A stretch of 64,000 nucleotides of DNA from Planctomyces sp. SH-PL62 (lineage in GTDB: Bacteria > Planctomycetota > Planctomycetia > Isosphaerales > Isosphaeraceae). The stretch's first letter is position 1; each line of letters opens with the position of its first letter. Shown here one piece after another: positions 15,445 through 24,907 of this stretch. Made by a program: the position numbers and the translations under genes. The notes beneath the pieces were generated by a model that worked only from the letters and a program-made list of their open reading frames with translations, searched no databases and was not told the DNA's origin. Where the stretch lies: assembly GCF_001610895.1 (NCBI RefSeq), contig NZ_CP011273.1:248001-312000 (forward strand), in the 5' to 3' direction.

Positions 15445-16566
15445 TCAGGACTTGGGCGGGTCGAGGGGCGGGATGTCGTCCAGGTTCAGGCCGGGCTCGT
15501 CCTTGGGACTGGGCGTCGACTCGACCTTGGCCCTGGGCTTCGATTCGACCTTCACCTTGGGGAGCGGCTCGTTGTCGGGCCGGGCCGGGCGGGGGTCGGG
15601 GATGGCGGAGGGGAGATCCTCGTCGTTCGCGGGGATCGACCGGGGCTCGGGCCTGGCGCTGGGGAGCGGGTCCAGGTCTTCATCCTCCTCGAGGATTTCG
15701 GGGCGGACGACCCGGGGCCGGGGGCGGGGCCGAGGCTCGGGGGAGGTGCGGACGGAGGACGAGGTCCGGGGGGCCGCACCCTGGATCACCGGCTCGTCCG
15801 ATTCGAGGATGATGGTCTCGCCCTCGACGACCTGGCCGGGCTGGCCGACCACGACGCCGCCGGGGAGCGCGGTCTTCTCGGCGAGCATCTCCTGCAAGGT
15901 CACGGCCTGGATGGGGACGGGGAGCTTGCTGTTGACGGCGACGATCTCGCCGACGGAGACGGGGCGGCCGTAGTAGAGCATGTTGGCCCGCCAGTCGATC
16001 TGGAGCGTCCCCCCCTCGGCCGAGACCCCGGCGAAGACGCCTCGGCTGTTGGAGTAGGAGAGGATCTCGGATTTCAGGGCGACGTCGGTCCCGGCTTCGA
16101 ACCGCCTGCCCGCGGGCCCGGCCGCCACGCCGGCGTCCACGCCCAGGGTCAACTTGTCGCGCCCCTTGATGAAGCGGTCGAGCCCGCGTTGGGTCTGGAA
16201 GACCAGGATCAGGTCGGTCTTCTGGGCGCCGGCCTGGAAGCCGAAGCTGCCGCCGACGAGGTGGATGAAGACCGGGTTGCTCCACATCCCGTCGGGCTGG
16301 CGGACGAGCAGCACCCCCCGGCCGAAACGCGCGCCGATGACGAAACCGGCCTTGAACATGTTGGGGATGATGGCGATCCCCTGGGCGTTGCGCATGACCA
16401 GCCGGGGCATGCCCGTCCTGGGATTGCGGGTGACCTCGCTCATCGCCTGGATCGCCTGGCCGACGACGACGTCCGGGGGCTTCTGCGCCCGCGCCGGGGC
16501 GGCCGTCGAGAGGAGCGTCGGGAGGAAGCACAGGGCGGCGAGCCGCAGCCGAGTTGGGGTCCGCAT
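15445..16566 (-). CDS. Exported SYLF (YSC84-type) domain protein
   Basis: 373 residues. A signal peptide (LRLAALCFLPTLLSTAAPARAQ) is followed by a SYLF domain at about 30-225: RNAQGIAIIPNMFKAGFVIGARFGRGVLLVR, GGSFGFQAGAQKTDLILVF, GVDAGVAAGPAGR, ALKSEILSYSNSRGVFAGVSAEGG and RANMLYYGRPV. The SYLF domain binds phosphoinositides in eukaryotes; bacterial exported forms have an unclear role, possibly at the outer membrane. The last 130 residues are low-complexity, rich in Pro, Arg, Glu and Asp (PRPRPRPRVV, DEDLDPLPSARPEPR). The gene is not clearly in an operon. Confidence 0.85.
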   Translation of the reverse strand: MRTPTRLRLAALCFLPTLLSTAAPARAQKPPDVVVGQAIQAMSEVTRNPRTGMPRLVMRNAQGIAIIPNMFKAGFVIGARFGRGVLLVRQPDGMWSNPVFIHLVGGSFGFQAGAQKTDLILVFQTQRGLDRFIKGRDKLTLGVDAGVAAGPAGRRFEAGTDVALKSEILSYSNSRGVFAGVSAEGGTLQIDWRANMLYYGRPVSVGEIVAVNSKLPVPIQAVTLQEMLAEKTALPGGVVVGQPGQVVEGETIILESDEPVIQGAAPRTSSSVRTSPEPRPRPRPRVVRPEILEEDEDLDPLPSARPEPRSIPANDEDLPSAIPDPRPARPDNEPLPKVKVESKPRAKVESTPSPKDEPGLNLDDIPPLDPPKS

Positions 16567-16753
16567 CGAGGATCTCGCTTTCTGGGGGGCCGCAACGGGA
16601 CGCTCGCCCCGGGTGCGGACGGCGTGGATTCCGGTGGCTTTTACAGTCGCCGGGGTTTTTCGTCAAGGCGAGCAGGCCGCGTGCCGAGGAGCTGGAGTTT
16701 CGTCGCGGCGACGAGCGTCGCGGTTTGGATTGTGCGGGCGGCGCTTTCGGCTC

Positions 16754-16885
16754 TTATCGGATCAGGCGGAGGTCCAGCGGCTTGTCGTCGCGGGCGACGT
16801 CGGCCTTGACGCGGGGGTCGGCGGCGGCCTCGTCGAATTTCAAGGGCGTGGGGCCGTCGGGGCGGGCGGCGCGGGGGTCGGCGGG
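16754..16885 (-). other. Frame-shifted coding tail of the lipoprotein hydrolase
   Basis: In the -1 frame relative to the gene at 16840-18663, an open stretch of about 40 codons with the strong G/C third positions of a real gene runs through the annotated stop. It reads DPRAARPDGPTPLKFDEAAA, then DPRVKADVARDDKPLDLRLI and R, ending at TAA 16754-16756. It looks like the original C-terminus. Confidence 0.55.
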
Positions 16886-18663
16886 GCGCCGGCGGCGATC
16901 GCCATGCGGTCGGCGGCGTACTCGTTGGAGTGGAGGGTCAGGAGCCGGTGCATCTCCTCGACGGCGGCCTCGGTCTCCTGCGCGGTGTGGCCGCTGGAGA
17001 CGATCAGCTCGGACATCGCGCCGTCGACGTGGGCGCTGAGATAGGGGACGACGCCGTCGCCGCCGGTGGGGAGCGGCTCCTTGCCGTCGTAGCCGATGAT
17101 CGAGTGGAAGGGGACGCTGGGCTCGATGGGGAGGGCGTCGATGGCCTGGAGCACCGGGTTGGTCAGGCCGAGCTGGGCGACGCTGGTGGCGTAGCGGCGG
17201 TCCTTGAAGTCCCAGCCCACGTCGTCGCCGCCGTTGAGCTTCGCCAGCGCGCCCTGGATGTCCACGACCTGCTGGGGCACGCGGATCAGCCGCGAGGCGA
17301 CCCGGCCGATCCAGGCGTCCCCCATCGGGCTGCCGTGGTGCGGCGTGGCCACGAAGACGGCTCGGCGGATCGTCGGCACCGGGGCGAAAAACATGGAGTC
17401 CAGCAGCATCCGCTTGGGTTCGTCGGCCAACACGACGTCGTCGGGCGACTTGGCGGTCGCGGCCCGCCAGAGGGCGTCGCCGCTGTCGCTGATCATCAGC
17501 CGAGTGAGCACGCCCCCCATGCTGTGGCCGATCAGGACCATCTGGTCCATCGCCGGGTCCTTGGCCAGCGGGTCCAGCTCGTCCCGGATCGAGACCAGGG
17601 ACGAACGCAGCCGCGCGGCCGAGGTCAGGATCGGATTGCCCGTCGAATAGAAGAACATCCAGAACTGATAGCGCTTGCGCAGCTCGGGATCGCCGCGAAG
17701 CTCATTGATGGCGTTGGTCCAGGCGGCGGGGCTGGACATCAGGCCGTGGACGAAGACGACCGGGATCTTGCCGGGCTGGTACGGGTCCATCATGAAGATG
17801 CCCGTCCGGCCGTCGTACTCCGAGGGGTACAGGACGCCGAGCCGACCGATGAGGTCGAGGTTGCCCTCGTGGAACTGGCGGGCGACGGGGATGGTCATGT
17901 CGTAGGCCAGCGGCAGCGGCGGGCCGCCGGCGGGGCTCCAGGTCATGTCGGGCTCGCGCACCGGGTCGTGGAATTCGAGGATCGCCGGGGGCTCGCCAGG
18001 CCCGCCGGGGCGGATCACGGCCGAGGCCCCCTGGAAGACCTGCGCGGGGAAGTGCCGCTCGGACGGGTCGCTCACGTCCAGGGCACCTTCCACGATCCGC
18101 TCGTTGTTCTCCAGGGTTCGGGCCATGCGGATGACCACCGGCGCACCCACGCCCCCCCGCCCTGCCGTGCGTCGGAATCCCTTGACCTCGAACTCTCGCG
18201 TCGGCAAGACCTCGCGCCAGAGCGGCGGGTCGTAGAGGGCGACCCTCCCGGAGACGCCGATCCCCGACTGCGCCAGGGCCTCCGTCCAGGCGATCTTCTC
18301 CGACTTCACCCGGCGGTCGGCCGTGACCAGCAGGTACTCGATCGCCCGCCGATATGCGCCCCGGCCGTCGACCGCCTCGGGCGACTCCCCCCCCCACGCG
18401 ACGGCCGGCAGCGCCTGGAGGGCCGCGTCGCGGAAGTAGGTGACGGCCCAGTCGGGATGCTTGCGGTCCAGCTCCAGCCCGGACCGGATGAGGGCGTGCG
18501 CCCGCCGCGTCCCCGCCGGCGCGATCGTCGCCGTCTCGACGACCTCGCGCGACTCCCGGCTCAGGATCGGCCGCTGGTGCACCACGATCTGCGCGCAGCC
18601 GCCCGCCGTCGCCAGGACGACCGCCAGGACCGAGAGCACCGCCGCACGCCGTGGCTGCATCAT
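16840..18663 (-). CDS. Lipoprotein alpha/beta-hydrolase (lipase/esterase-like)
   Basis: 607 residues. The N-terminus has a lipoprotein signal with lipobox-like AGGCAQ (Cys near residue 24), so it is probably membrane-anchored outside the cytoplasm. After a 300-residue N-terminal region, the hydrolase domain has PVVFVHGLMSSPAAW (oxyanion loop), nucleophile Ser381 in LIGHSMGGVLTR, and FVATPHHGSP. The likely catalytic His is in SSGHTAQETEAAVEEMHRLL. The substrate is unknown. The ending is odd: the last dozen residues are only Pro, Ala, Thr and Arg and stop at 16840, whereas the adjacent frame continues with strong coding bias to 16754. A single-base indel near 16880-16892, real or a sequencing error, would explain this. 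ATG codons at 18663 and 18660 are both possible starts. Confidence 0.8.
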   Translation of the reverse strand: MMQPRRAAVLSVLAVVLATAGGCAQIVVHQRPILSRESREVVETATIAPAGTRRAHALIRSGLELDRKHPDWAVTYFRDAALQALPAVAWGGESPEAVDGRGAYRRAIEYLLVTADRRVKSEKIAWTEALAQSGIGVSGRVALYDPPLWREVLPTREFEVKGFRRTAGRGGVGAPVVIRMARTLENNERIVEGALDVSDPSERHFPAQVFQGASAVIRPGGPGEPPAILEFHDPVREPDMTWSPAGGPPLPLAYDMTIPVARQFHEGNLDLIGRLGVLYPSEYDGRTGIFMMDPYQPGKIPVVFVHGLMSSPAAWTNAINELRGDPELRKRYQFWMFFYSTGNPILTSAARLRSSLVSIRDELDPLAKDPAMDQMVLIGHSMGGVLTRLMISDSGDALWRAATAKSPDDVVLADEPKRMLLDSMFFAPVPTIRRAVFVATPHHGSPMGDAWIGRVASRLIRVPQQVVDIQGALAKLNGGDDVGWDFKDRRYATSVAQLGLTNPVLQAIDALPIEPSVPFHSIIGYDGKEPLPTGGDGVVPYLSAHVDGAMSELIVSSGHTAQETEAAVEEMHRLLTLHSNEYAADRMAIAAGAPPTPAPPAPTAPRP

Positions 18664-18814
18664 CCGCCGCCCGCCCCCGAGACCCGGCCGAAGCCGTGGA
18701 AGTAGAGAGGATCTCGGCGGGGATCTTAGCGACTTCGGCGATCCTGTCTGCGCCGGTTCGAGGCCGGGACGCCATCGGGTGCCCGGACCCCGGCGAGCGA
18801 GCGGTCGGGACCGC

Positions 18815-19432
18815 TCAGCTCCGCCACTTCATCCAGCCCGCCAGGCCGACCGCGGCCAGGCCGAGCAGGACGACCGACGAGGGCTCCGGCACGACGGCCC
18901 CCCACGTTCCGGAGATCTGGTAGGAATATCGCTCGCCGCCGGGAATGAAGAAGGCCGAGAACTCCAGGCCCTTCGACTCGATTCCGCCGATTCCGAACCC
19001 GTTCTCGTCGTACAAACGGAAATTCGTGTCGACGAGCTCTCCATCCAGCAGCGTGATGGTCAGGGGCTCCCCGGTATGGTAGCGGGGAGACGCCTCGGCC
19101 CGGAAACCGACGAGATTCGTGCCGATCTCGAGAATGTTGGAGTTCGTCGCCGAGAAGGAGATCACCCCGAGGCCGACCCCGTCGTACTGGCTGTCGTCGT
19201 AAGCGACGTACATGCCGAGAGTCTGGCGGATCGAGACCCATTCGTTCGACTCGGGGAAGGCCGAGGTGACCAGGCCGACGAACAACGCCTCCACTCTCTC
19301 CGCTCGGGCTCCCGGCGCCGCCTGGGCGAAGAGGGCGGACGCGCAGGCGACGATCAGGGCGGCCCGCCTCCCGCGAGCGGCGACGAGACCGGCGGCGGAC
19401 TTCAATGCATCCGAAAATCCTTGGGTGTTCAT
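18815..19432 (-). CDS. PEP-CTERM sorting-domain protein
   Basis: 205 residues from the ATG at 19432 (ribosome site GAGGAGCC). An N-terminal signal (RRAALIVACASALFAQAAPGARA) precedes a beta-rich region of about 140 residues without a recognised domain. The C-terminus is a standard PEP-CTERM tail: VPEPSSVVLLGLAAVGLAGW followed by the basic end MKWRS. Such proteins are exported, cut by an exosortase and placed at the cell surface or in the matrix. The exosortase gene is not in this window. The gene stands alone; its upstream gap to the HtrA gene has no recognisable element. Confidence 0.85.
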   Translation of the reverse strand: MNTQGFSDALKSAAGLVAARGRRAALIVACASALFAQAAPGARAERVEALFVGLVTSAFPESNEWVSIRQTLGMYVAYDDSQYDGVGLGVISFSATNSNILEIGTNLVGFRAEASPRYHTGEPLTITLLDGELVDTNFRLYDENGFGIGGIESKGLEFSAFFIPGGERYSYQISGTWGAVVPEPSSVVLLGLAAVGLAGWMKWRS

Positions 19433-19624
19433 GAGAAGGCTCCTCGATCCACATGCGCCACGCACCATCACGGGCGCGGGGATGAGCACGTAGGGTATCG
19501 GAGCCGGAGCGTCGAAGCGAACGAAAAGCCACGGAGGTTGATCGCGTGATGTTCGGACGAAACGTTTCAGGAAGGATTAAGCTGGATTCGGTCGTCCTGC
19601 GTCTTTAGGTCTCGTCTTCCCCGG

Positions 19625-21187
19625 TCAGGGCCCCTCGGTGGCCGACGGGGGACCGAGGCCTTCGGCGGCCTGGCCCGGCGGCTGGTCCTGGACGGCCTTG
19701 GGGCCGAGGATGACCAGTCCTGCGCCGCGTCCGTCGGGGGTGACGACGAAGAGGGGGAGGCGGTGTTCGAGGTCGTAGTTGCGGATCAGGGCGAGGAACT
19801 GGAGGACCGAGTGGACCTGGGTCTGGTCGACGGCGGCGATCCACATGCCGGGGCGGAGGCCGGCGTTGAAGGCGGGGCCGGCGGAGACGACGCGGTCCAC
19901 CTCCACGATGGTCCGGGGCTTGCCGTCGGGGGTGGGGGCGTCCACCTCCTTGACGCGGAAGCCCAGGGGGGCGATCTCGGGGTTCGTGGGGCTCTCGGCC
20001 AGGGTCACGGTCACCTTCTGTTCGGCGCCCTCGCGGTAGAAGACGACCGGCACGTCGATCCCCGCCCCCAGGTCGGCCGTGACGTACCGCAGGCCGGTCG
20101 GGTCGTGTACGGGTCGGCCGTCGAGCGAGACGATGACGTCGCCGGGCCGGAGGTCGGCGCGGGCGGCGGGGCCGTCCGGGATCACCCCGCCGACCACCAC
20201 GCCGTCGGGCTTTCCCGGGAACTTCAGGAGCTTGGCGGTCTCGTCGTCGAGCGGCTGCATCGCCACCCCGAGGAAGCCGCGGGTCACCCGGCCGTCCTTG
20301 ATGAGCGCCTCGACCACCCGCCGGGCGAGCGACGTGGGGATGGCCAGGCCGATCCCCTCATACCCGCCGGACTGGGTGATGATGGCCGTGTTGATGCCCA
20401 CGATCCGCCCCGAGAGGTCGATCAGCGGCCCCCCGGAGTTGCCCGGGTTGATCGCGGCGTCGGTCTGGATGAACGACTCGTACTCGGCGATCCGCAGGTC
20501 GTTGCGCTCGGTGGCCGAGACGATGCCGGCGGTCACGGAGTGGTCGAAGCCCAGGGGGCTGCCGATCGCCAGCACCCAGTCGCCGATGTCCAGCTTGTCC
20601 GAGTCTCCCCATTCGGCGGCCGTCTTCAGCTCGGTCCTCACCTGGAGCACCGCCAGGTCGGTCTTGGGGTCGGCCCCCACCAGCCGCGCCGGCACGTCGT
20701 CGCGGGGGCCGAGGCGGACGATGATCTCCTCGGCGTCCTGGATGACGTGGTTGTTGGTCACGATGTAGCCGTTGACCTTGTCGATCACCACGCCCGAGCC
20801 CAGTTCGCTGCGGAGCCCTTCGCGGTCGCTGGGGGGGCCGCCGATCGGCAGGCCGTGGCGGCCGATCCCCGAACTCCCGCGGAACGACCGGACGTTCACC
20901 ACCGCCGGCGAGACGGCCGTCGTCGCCAGCCGGAACAGCCGCGAGGCCTGGCTCACCGCCCCCTGCTCGTCCAGCTTGGAGAGCGCCGCCGAGGCCGCCT
21001 GCGCCCTCCCCGCCTCCCACGCCCGCCCCGCCCGCTCGGCGATGAACGGCACGCCGTAGACCGCCAGGACCGCCAGGCTTAAGAGCGCCAGGATCATCAC
21101 GAACCCCCGCCTCACCGGCGGCGTCGTCGGCCTCGGCGGCGGCGCGTCGTACCCGTACCCATCGTCCGTCACGTTGTACGACGCCAT
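19625..21187 (-). CDS. HtrA/DegP-type serine protease with two PDZ domains
   Basis: 520 residues from the ATG at 21187. The N-terminal tyrosine/proline-rich stretch (about 28 residues) is cytoplasmic, followed by one membrane helix (VMILALLSLAVLAVYGVPF). The trypsin-like domain has His147 (NNHVIQD), Asp177 (KTDLAVLQ) and Ser251 (PGNSGGPL). PDZ1 spans about 320-405 (GFLGVAMQPL, RADLRPGDVIVSLDGRPV) and PDZ2 about 425-500 (GPAFNAGLRPGMWIAAVDQ). It is a membrane-anchored periplasmic quality-control protease by family. The C-terminal 25 residues are a disordered tail. It is divergent from the LRR gene across 240 bp. Confidence 0.92.
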   Translation of the reverse strand: MASYNVTDDGYGYDAPPPRPTTPPVRRGFVMILALLSLAVLAVYGVPFIAERAGRAWEAGRAQAASAALSKLDEQGAVSQASRLFRLATTAVSPAVVNVRSFRGSSGIGRHGLPIGGPPSDREGLRSELGSGVVIDKVNGYIVTNNHVIQDAEEIIVRLGPRDDVPARLVGADPKTDLAVLQVRTELKTAAEWGDSDKLDIGDWVLAIGSPLGFDHSVTAGIVSATERNDLRIAEYESFIQTDAAINPGNSGGPLIDLSGRIVGINTAIITQSGGYEGIGLAIPTSLARRVVEALIKDGRVTRGFLGVAMQPLDDETAKLLKFPGKPDGVVVGGVIPDGPAARADLRPGDVIVSLDGRPVHDPTGLRYVTADLGAGIDVPVVFYREGAEQKVTVTLAESPTNPEIAPLGFRVKEVDAPTPDGKPRTIVEVDRVVSAGPAFNAGLRPGMWIAAVDQTQVHSVLQFLALIRNYDLEHRLPLFVVTPDGRGAGLVILGPKAVQDQPPGQAAEGLGPPSATEGP

Positions 21188-21426
21188 GTGCGATGCGGCC
21201 CTCGATCGGCGGAACGCCCGGTGCAAGTCCACGAATGGTAAGCCATTGTGCGGGCCGTCCCCGGCGAAATCAACCGGCGGGGACGCCGACGCGCCCCGAC
21301 CGATGCGGCCGGCGGGGGCCGTCGCCGGCTCGTTGTGGGAGGATCGGCGGCGGGCTAGACTTTTGAATGCCTGCGTGGCGCCCCGCGGTCGATGCGGTGG
21401 GCTCAAATCCCGGTCGGGAGCTCGTG

Positions 21427-23598
21427 ATGCGCAAGTCGACTCGAATCTCGGTGGTGGGTCTCGTCCTGGCGGCGTCGGCCGCCGTCTCGGCGTCGGGCGA
21501 GGCCGTCCTCGCGCGGACGCTCCAGAAGCCGGCCTCGGGAGCCGGGGCGTCCGCGTCGTCGGCCGCTGCGGGGCCGCGATCGGCGGTGGCGTTCGGCTTC
21601 GGCGGCAAGGTCAAGGCCGGCGAGGAGGGGTTCGTCCCCGGCTTCGAGTCGTACAAGCTCCGGTTCGGCCCGGGAGACTGGGCCGGGGCCCGGATCATCA
21701 TCACGTCCGCCTGGGGCGACCGGAAGCCGGAACGGCTCTGGAACTGGCCCGACGGCCTCGCCGTCAAGGCCACCGACGCCCTCTCCGACAAGGACGGTTT
21801 CTACTTCATCTATTCGCTGGAGACGGCCGACCTGGCCGACTGGGTCGGCGCGGTCTTCCATTACACCCTTCGCGACGGTCGGAGGGGGGTCGCCACCGCT
21901 CTGTTCCCCTACGGCGGCGACCCCGGGATTCCCAAGGAGACCGTCGCGGCCCTCGGCCTCGACGGCAGGCTGGGCCCGAACGACGAGGGCTACCTCCCCG
22001 ACTTCGATTCGTACCGGCTCCGGTTCGGGCCCGGCGACTGGGCGGGGACGCGGATCGACGTCGGCATGACCTGGGGCGAGGGGACGGACGGCAAGGACCA
22101 CTGGGGATGGCCGGACAAGGCCGAGACCCGCACGTCGGAAGTCCGCCGCGATTCCCGGGGGTCTTACTTCATCTACTCGCTGAGCAAGGCCGGGCACTCG
22201 CGGTGGGTCGCCTCCCTCTTCCGATTCATCAAGAAGGACGGCCGCAACGGCGTCGCGGAGGCGGTCTTCTCGTACTCGGGGGCCCTCCCCCCGCCGAGGC
22301 CGACCGGTCAGCCGCGCGACTATCCGACCGCCCCCGCCGCGACGGCCCGGAAAACGGCGAAGGCGACGCCCCGGATGCTGGCGGCAGCCCGCCCGACGAA
22401 CGCCGACCTGAAGTATCTCGGAGGGATCGTCGACGCGCTCCGGGGGATGGACCTTGAGGACCTCGCCGAGATGGACGCCCTGGACCTGAACGACAGGCCG
22501 ATCGACGACGCCGGGATGGTCCACCTGAGGGGCCTGAAGGGGCTGCGGAAGCTCTCGCTGCGGGGGACGCAGGTCGGCGACGCCGGCCTGGAGAACCTCG
22601 CGGGGCTCGCGGGCCTCCGGGAACTCGACCTGATCGGCACGCGGACGACCGACGCCGGGCTCGCGACCATCGGCCGCCTCGCCGGGCTGACCCACCTCAA
22701 CATCGACCAGACGCTGGTGACCGATGCTGGGTTTCGGTCGCTGCGGGGCCTGAAGAACCTGGAAGTGCTCACGTTCGCGACGACCGACGTCGGCGACGCC
22801 GGGCTCGCGGTCCTGGAGGCGCTGCCGAGGCTCCGCGTCCTCAACCTGGGCAAGGACCCCGCCTTCGCGAGCGAGAAGATCACCGCGGCCGGGCTGGCGC
22901 ATCTCAGGAAGCTGCCGAAGCTCGACAATGTGGTCCTGTCGTACGTCCCGCTGGGGGACGAGGGGCTCGCGGCGCTGGCAGGGGCGCCCAGCCTCGCCCT
23001 GCTGGACATCTCGTCGACCAACGTGACGGACGCCGGGATGGCCCACCTGGCGAAGATGCCCGAACTCGCCCAGCTCCACCTCGACAACACGCCCGTGACC
23101 GCCGCCGGGCTCGCCCATCTGAAGGAGATCCCCAAGCTCAAGTATCTCTTCCTCGGCTACACCGACCTCGGCGACGCGGCGATGGCCCAGCTCGTCCCGC
23201 TCAAGAACCTGGAGGTCCTCTCGGTCGTCAAGGGGAACGTCACCGACGCCGGCCTCGCCCATCTGCGGGGGCTGACGCGGCTGGACCGCCTCTCCCTCCC
23301 GGACAACCAGATCACGGGGGCCGGCGTGGCGAACCTCCGGGGCCTGACCCGGCTGTATCAGCTCAACCTCTACTACAACAAGCTGGACGACGCCTCGCTC
23401 GCCGTCTTCAAGTCGCTCCCGGAACTCCAGCAGCTCTACATCTCCGGCGAGAAGATCACCGACGCCGGCCTCGTCCACCTCAAGGCCTTGCCCAAGCTCC
23501 GATACCTCAGCATCTCCTGGACCAAGGCCACCCAGGCCGGCATCGACGACCTCCGTAAGAGCCTCCCGGAAGTCCGGATCGACCACGGTGACTTCTGA
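21427..23598 (+). CDS. Exported leucine-rich-repeat protein with duplicated N-terminal module
   Basis: 723 residues from the ATG at 21427. A signal peptide is present (TRISVVGLVLAASAAVSASG). Residues of about 55-170 and 175-295 are two copies of one module. Each has EGF(V/L)P or EGYLP, then F(E/D)SY(K/R)LRFGPGDWAG, a WGD/WGE turn, and (F/Y)FIYSL. A linker is followed by about 12-13 LRRs of 24 residues in residues 350-720, with the consensus TDAGLAHLxxLxxLxxLxLxxTxV typical of bacterial cysteine-free or GALA-like repeats. It is probably secreted or surface-bound, for protein or glycan binding. The module is not one I recognise. Confidence 0.85.
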   Translation: MRKSTRISVVGLVLAASAAVSASGEAVLARTLQKPASGAGASASSAAAGPRSAVAFGFGGKVKAGEEGFVPGFESYKLRFGPGDWAGARIIITSAWGDRKPERLWNWPDGLAVKATDALSDKDGFYFIYSLETADLADWVGAVFHYTLRDGRRGVATALFPYGGDPGIPKETVAALGLDGRLGPNDEGYLPDFDSYRLRFGPGDWAGTRIDVGMTWGEGTDGKDHWGWPDKAETRTSEVRRDSRGSYFIYSLSKAGHSRWVASLFRFIKKDGRNGVAEAVFSYSGALPPPRPTGQPRDYPTAPAATARKTAKATPRMLAAARPTNADLKYLGGIVDALRGMDLEDLAEMDALDLNDRPIDDAGMVHLRGLKGLRKLSLRGTQVGDAGLENLAGLAGLRELDLIGTRTTDAGLATIGRLAGLTHLNIDQTLVTDAGFRSLRGLKNLEVLTFATTDVGDAGLAVLEALPRLRVLNLGKDPAFASEKITAAGLAHLRKLPKLDNVVLSYVPLGDEGLAALAGAPSLALLDISSTNVTDAGMAHLAKMPELAQLHLDNTPVTAAGLAHLKEIPKLKYLFLGYTDLGDAAMAQLVPLKNLEVLSVVKGNVTDAGLAHLRGLTRLDRLSLPDNQITGAGVANLRGLTRLYQLNLYYNKLDDASLAVFKSLPELQQLYISGEKITDAGLVHLKALPKLRYLSISWTKATQAGIDDLRKSLPEVRIDHGDF

Positions 23599-23618
23599 GT
23601 CCCCCGGCTGGCTGCAAC

Positions 23619-24329
23619 TCAGCGCCCGAGGAACGGCCGCACGCGTTCGGCGAGGAGCTTGTAGCCTTCCGGGGAGAAGTGGAGTTTGTCCTCGACGAAC
23701 AGCTCGGGGCGGGCGCGACCGTCGTCGTCGACGGTGAACTCGTCCGCGTCGACGAAGCCGACGCGGGGCATGCCGAGGGCCGCCTCGCGGATCAGCCGGT
23801 TCATCTCGCGGCCCTTGTCCACCTCGCCCCAGCGGGCGGGCGCCGGGCTGAGGCCGATGTAGAGGATCTCGGTCTCGGGGAGCCGGGCGTGAATCACGCG
23901 GACGAACTCCACGAAGTCGGCCGCGACCTCGCCCGGGAGCCTCCCGGCGTGGATGTCGTTGCCCCCGGCCCGCAGCAGGATCTGCTTGGGCTCGTGGGGG
24001 AAGATCAGGCGGTCCGCGAAGTAGGTGGAATCGACGATCTCGGAGCCGCCGAACCCCCGGTTGACGACCTTGTGGTCCGGGAAGTCCTCGGCCAGCGTCT
24101 TCCAGAGCCGGATGGTCGAGGAGCCGACGAACAGGACGCCCCCCTTCTCGGGCGGGGCCTGGCGATCGGCGGCCTCGATCGCGGCGATCTCCTTCTCCCA
24201 CCGGGCGTAGTCGTGCCGGGCGGCGGGCGCTCCCCCCACCGGCTCCTGGCCGCGAAGGCCGGACGGCGGGAAGCTCGCCAGCAGGAGGCAGGCGAAGATC
24301 GAGGCGATCGACGATTTCGGCGTTCTCAC
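23619..24329 (-). CDS. Exported SGNH/GDSL-type hydrolase
   Basis: 236 residues. A signal peptide is visible (SIASIFACLLLASFPPSGLRGQ). SGNH blocks are in order: block I VLFVGSSTIRLW with the nucleophile Ser, block II NRGFGGSEIVD with the oxyanion Gly, block III LRAGGNDIHAG with the oxyanion Asn, and block V DKLHFSPEGY with the catalytic Asp-x-x-His. Family members deacylate or de-esterify carbohydrates or lipids; the substrate is not known here. It converges on the LRR gene, with 20 bp between stops. Confidence 0.88.
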   Translation of the reverse strand: MRTPKSSIASIFACLLLASFPPSGLRGQEPVGGAPAARHDYARWEKEIAAIEAADRQAPPEKGGVLFVGSSTIRLWKTLAEDFPDHKVVNRGFGGSEIVDSTYFADRLIFPHEPKQILLRAGGNDIHAGRLPGEVAADFVEFVRVIHARLPETEILYIGLSPAPARWGEVDKGREMNRLIREAALGMPRVGFVDADEFTVDDDGRARPELFVEDKLHFSPEGYKLLAERVRPFLGR

Positions 24330-24598
24330 GGTCCGGTCCTCGGTCGGGCCAGGTCCCCCGCGGCTTCCAGGCGCCGGCGCGCCTCAGGAGGCGGAGTGGG
24401 TCCATCCTACAAGGCTCGGTTCCGGTCGCAAGGGGCCCGATGATCCAGGCCGGGCCGGCCGGGCGAGACGACCGCCGTTTTCGAGGACGCCACGGTTCAG
24501 GGGTTCCTGCGCCCGCGGGCTTCCGGCATCATGAATCCCCAGGGGGCTCCCACCACGTCGAGTCGGGAGCCGGGGACGGGCGCGATCGGGAGGTCGTC

Positions 24599-24907
24599 AT
24601 GGTGAGCGGCGGTGAGAACGAGCATCTGACCGGGGACCTGAAATCCAGCGCGGGGGACGTCGTCGCCCCGGGGCTGGCGGTCGAGATCGACAAGCTGGGG
24701 GGGATCCACGTCGCCGTGTTCCGGCTGGCGAAGGGGGCCGTCGGCGAGAACGAGGGGCTGTTCCTCAGCGTCCCGGGCGGTCGCGAGATCGAACTCTACA
24801 TCCTCCCCGGCGGGGTCCAGTACGACGGGACCGTGCGCGCGGCCGTCGTCCAGGACAGCGGCCAGCCCGCCTACGGGCTGGGGTTGGAACCCTCCTCGTT
24901 CGACTGA
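24599..24907 (+). CDS. Small hypothetical protein
   Basis: 102 residues from the ATG at 24599, which follows a GGGAGG ribosome site at ideal spacing. The frame is open further upstream, but that part is low quality. The sequence is acidic and beta-like (GLAVEIDKLGGIHVAVFRLA, GREIELYILPGGVQYDGTV), with no signal peptide, membrane segment or recognised domain. It stands alone, 210 bp before the P-type ATPase gene on the same strand. Confidence 0.6.
   Translation: MVSGGENEHLTGDLKSSAGDVVAPGLAVEIDKLGGIHVAVFRLAKGAVGENEGLFLSVPGGREIELYILPGGVQYDGTVRAAVVQDSGQPAYGLGLEPSSFD

Noticed and set aside
16930-18705. A long plus-strand frame opposite the lipoprotein hydrolase gene
   Set aside because: It is antisense to a gene with a lipobox and GHSMGG motif; no features of its own.
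21395-21425. A tRNA T-arm-like string GGGCTCAAATCCC before the LRR gene
   Set aside because: The T-loop lacks the invariant TTC and no other tRNA arm can be folded around it.
21403-24405. A 1000-codon open frame on the minus strand across the LRR and SGNH genes
   Set aside because: It is a shadow of the strongly biased codons of the LRR gene; no domain is visible.
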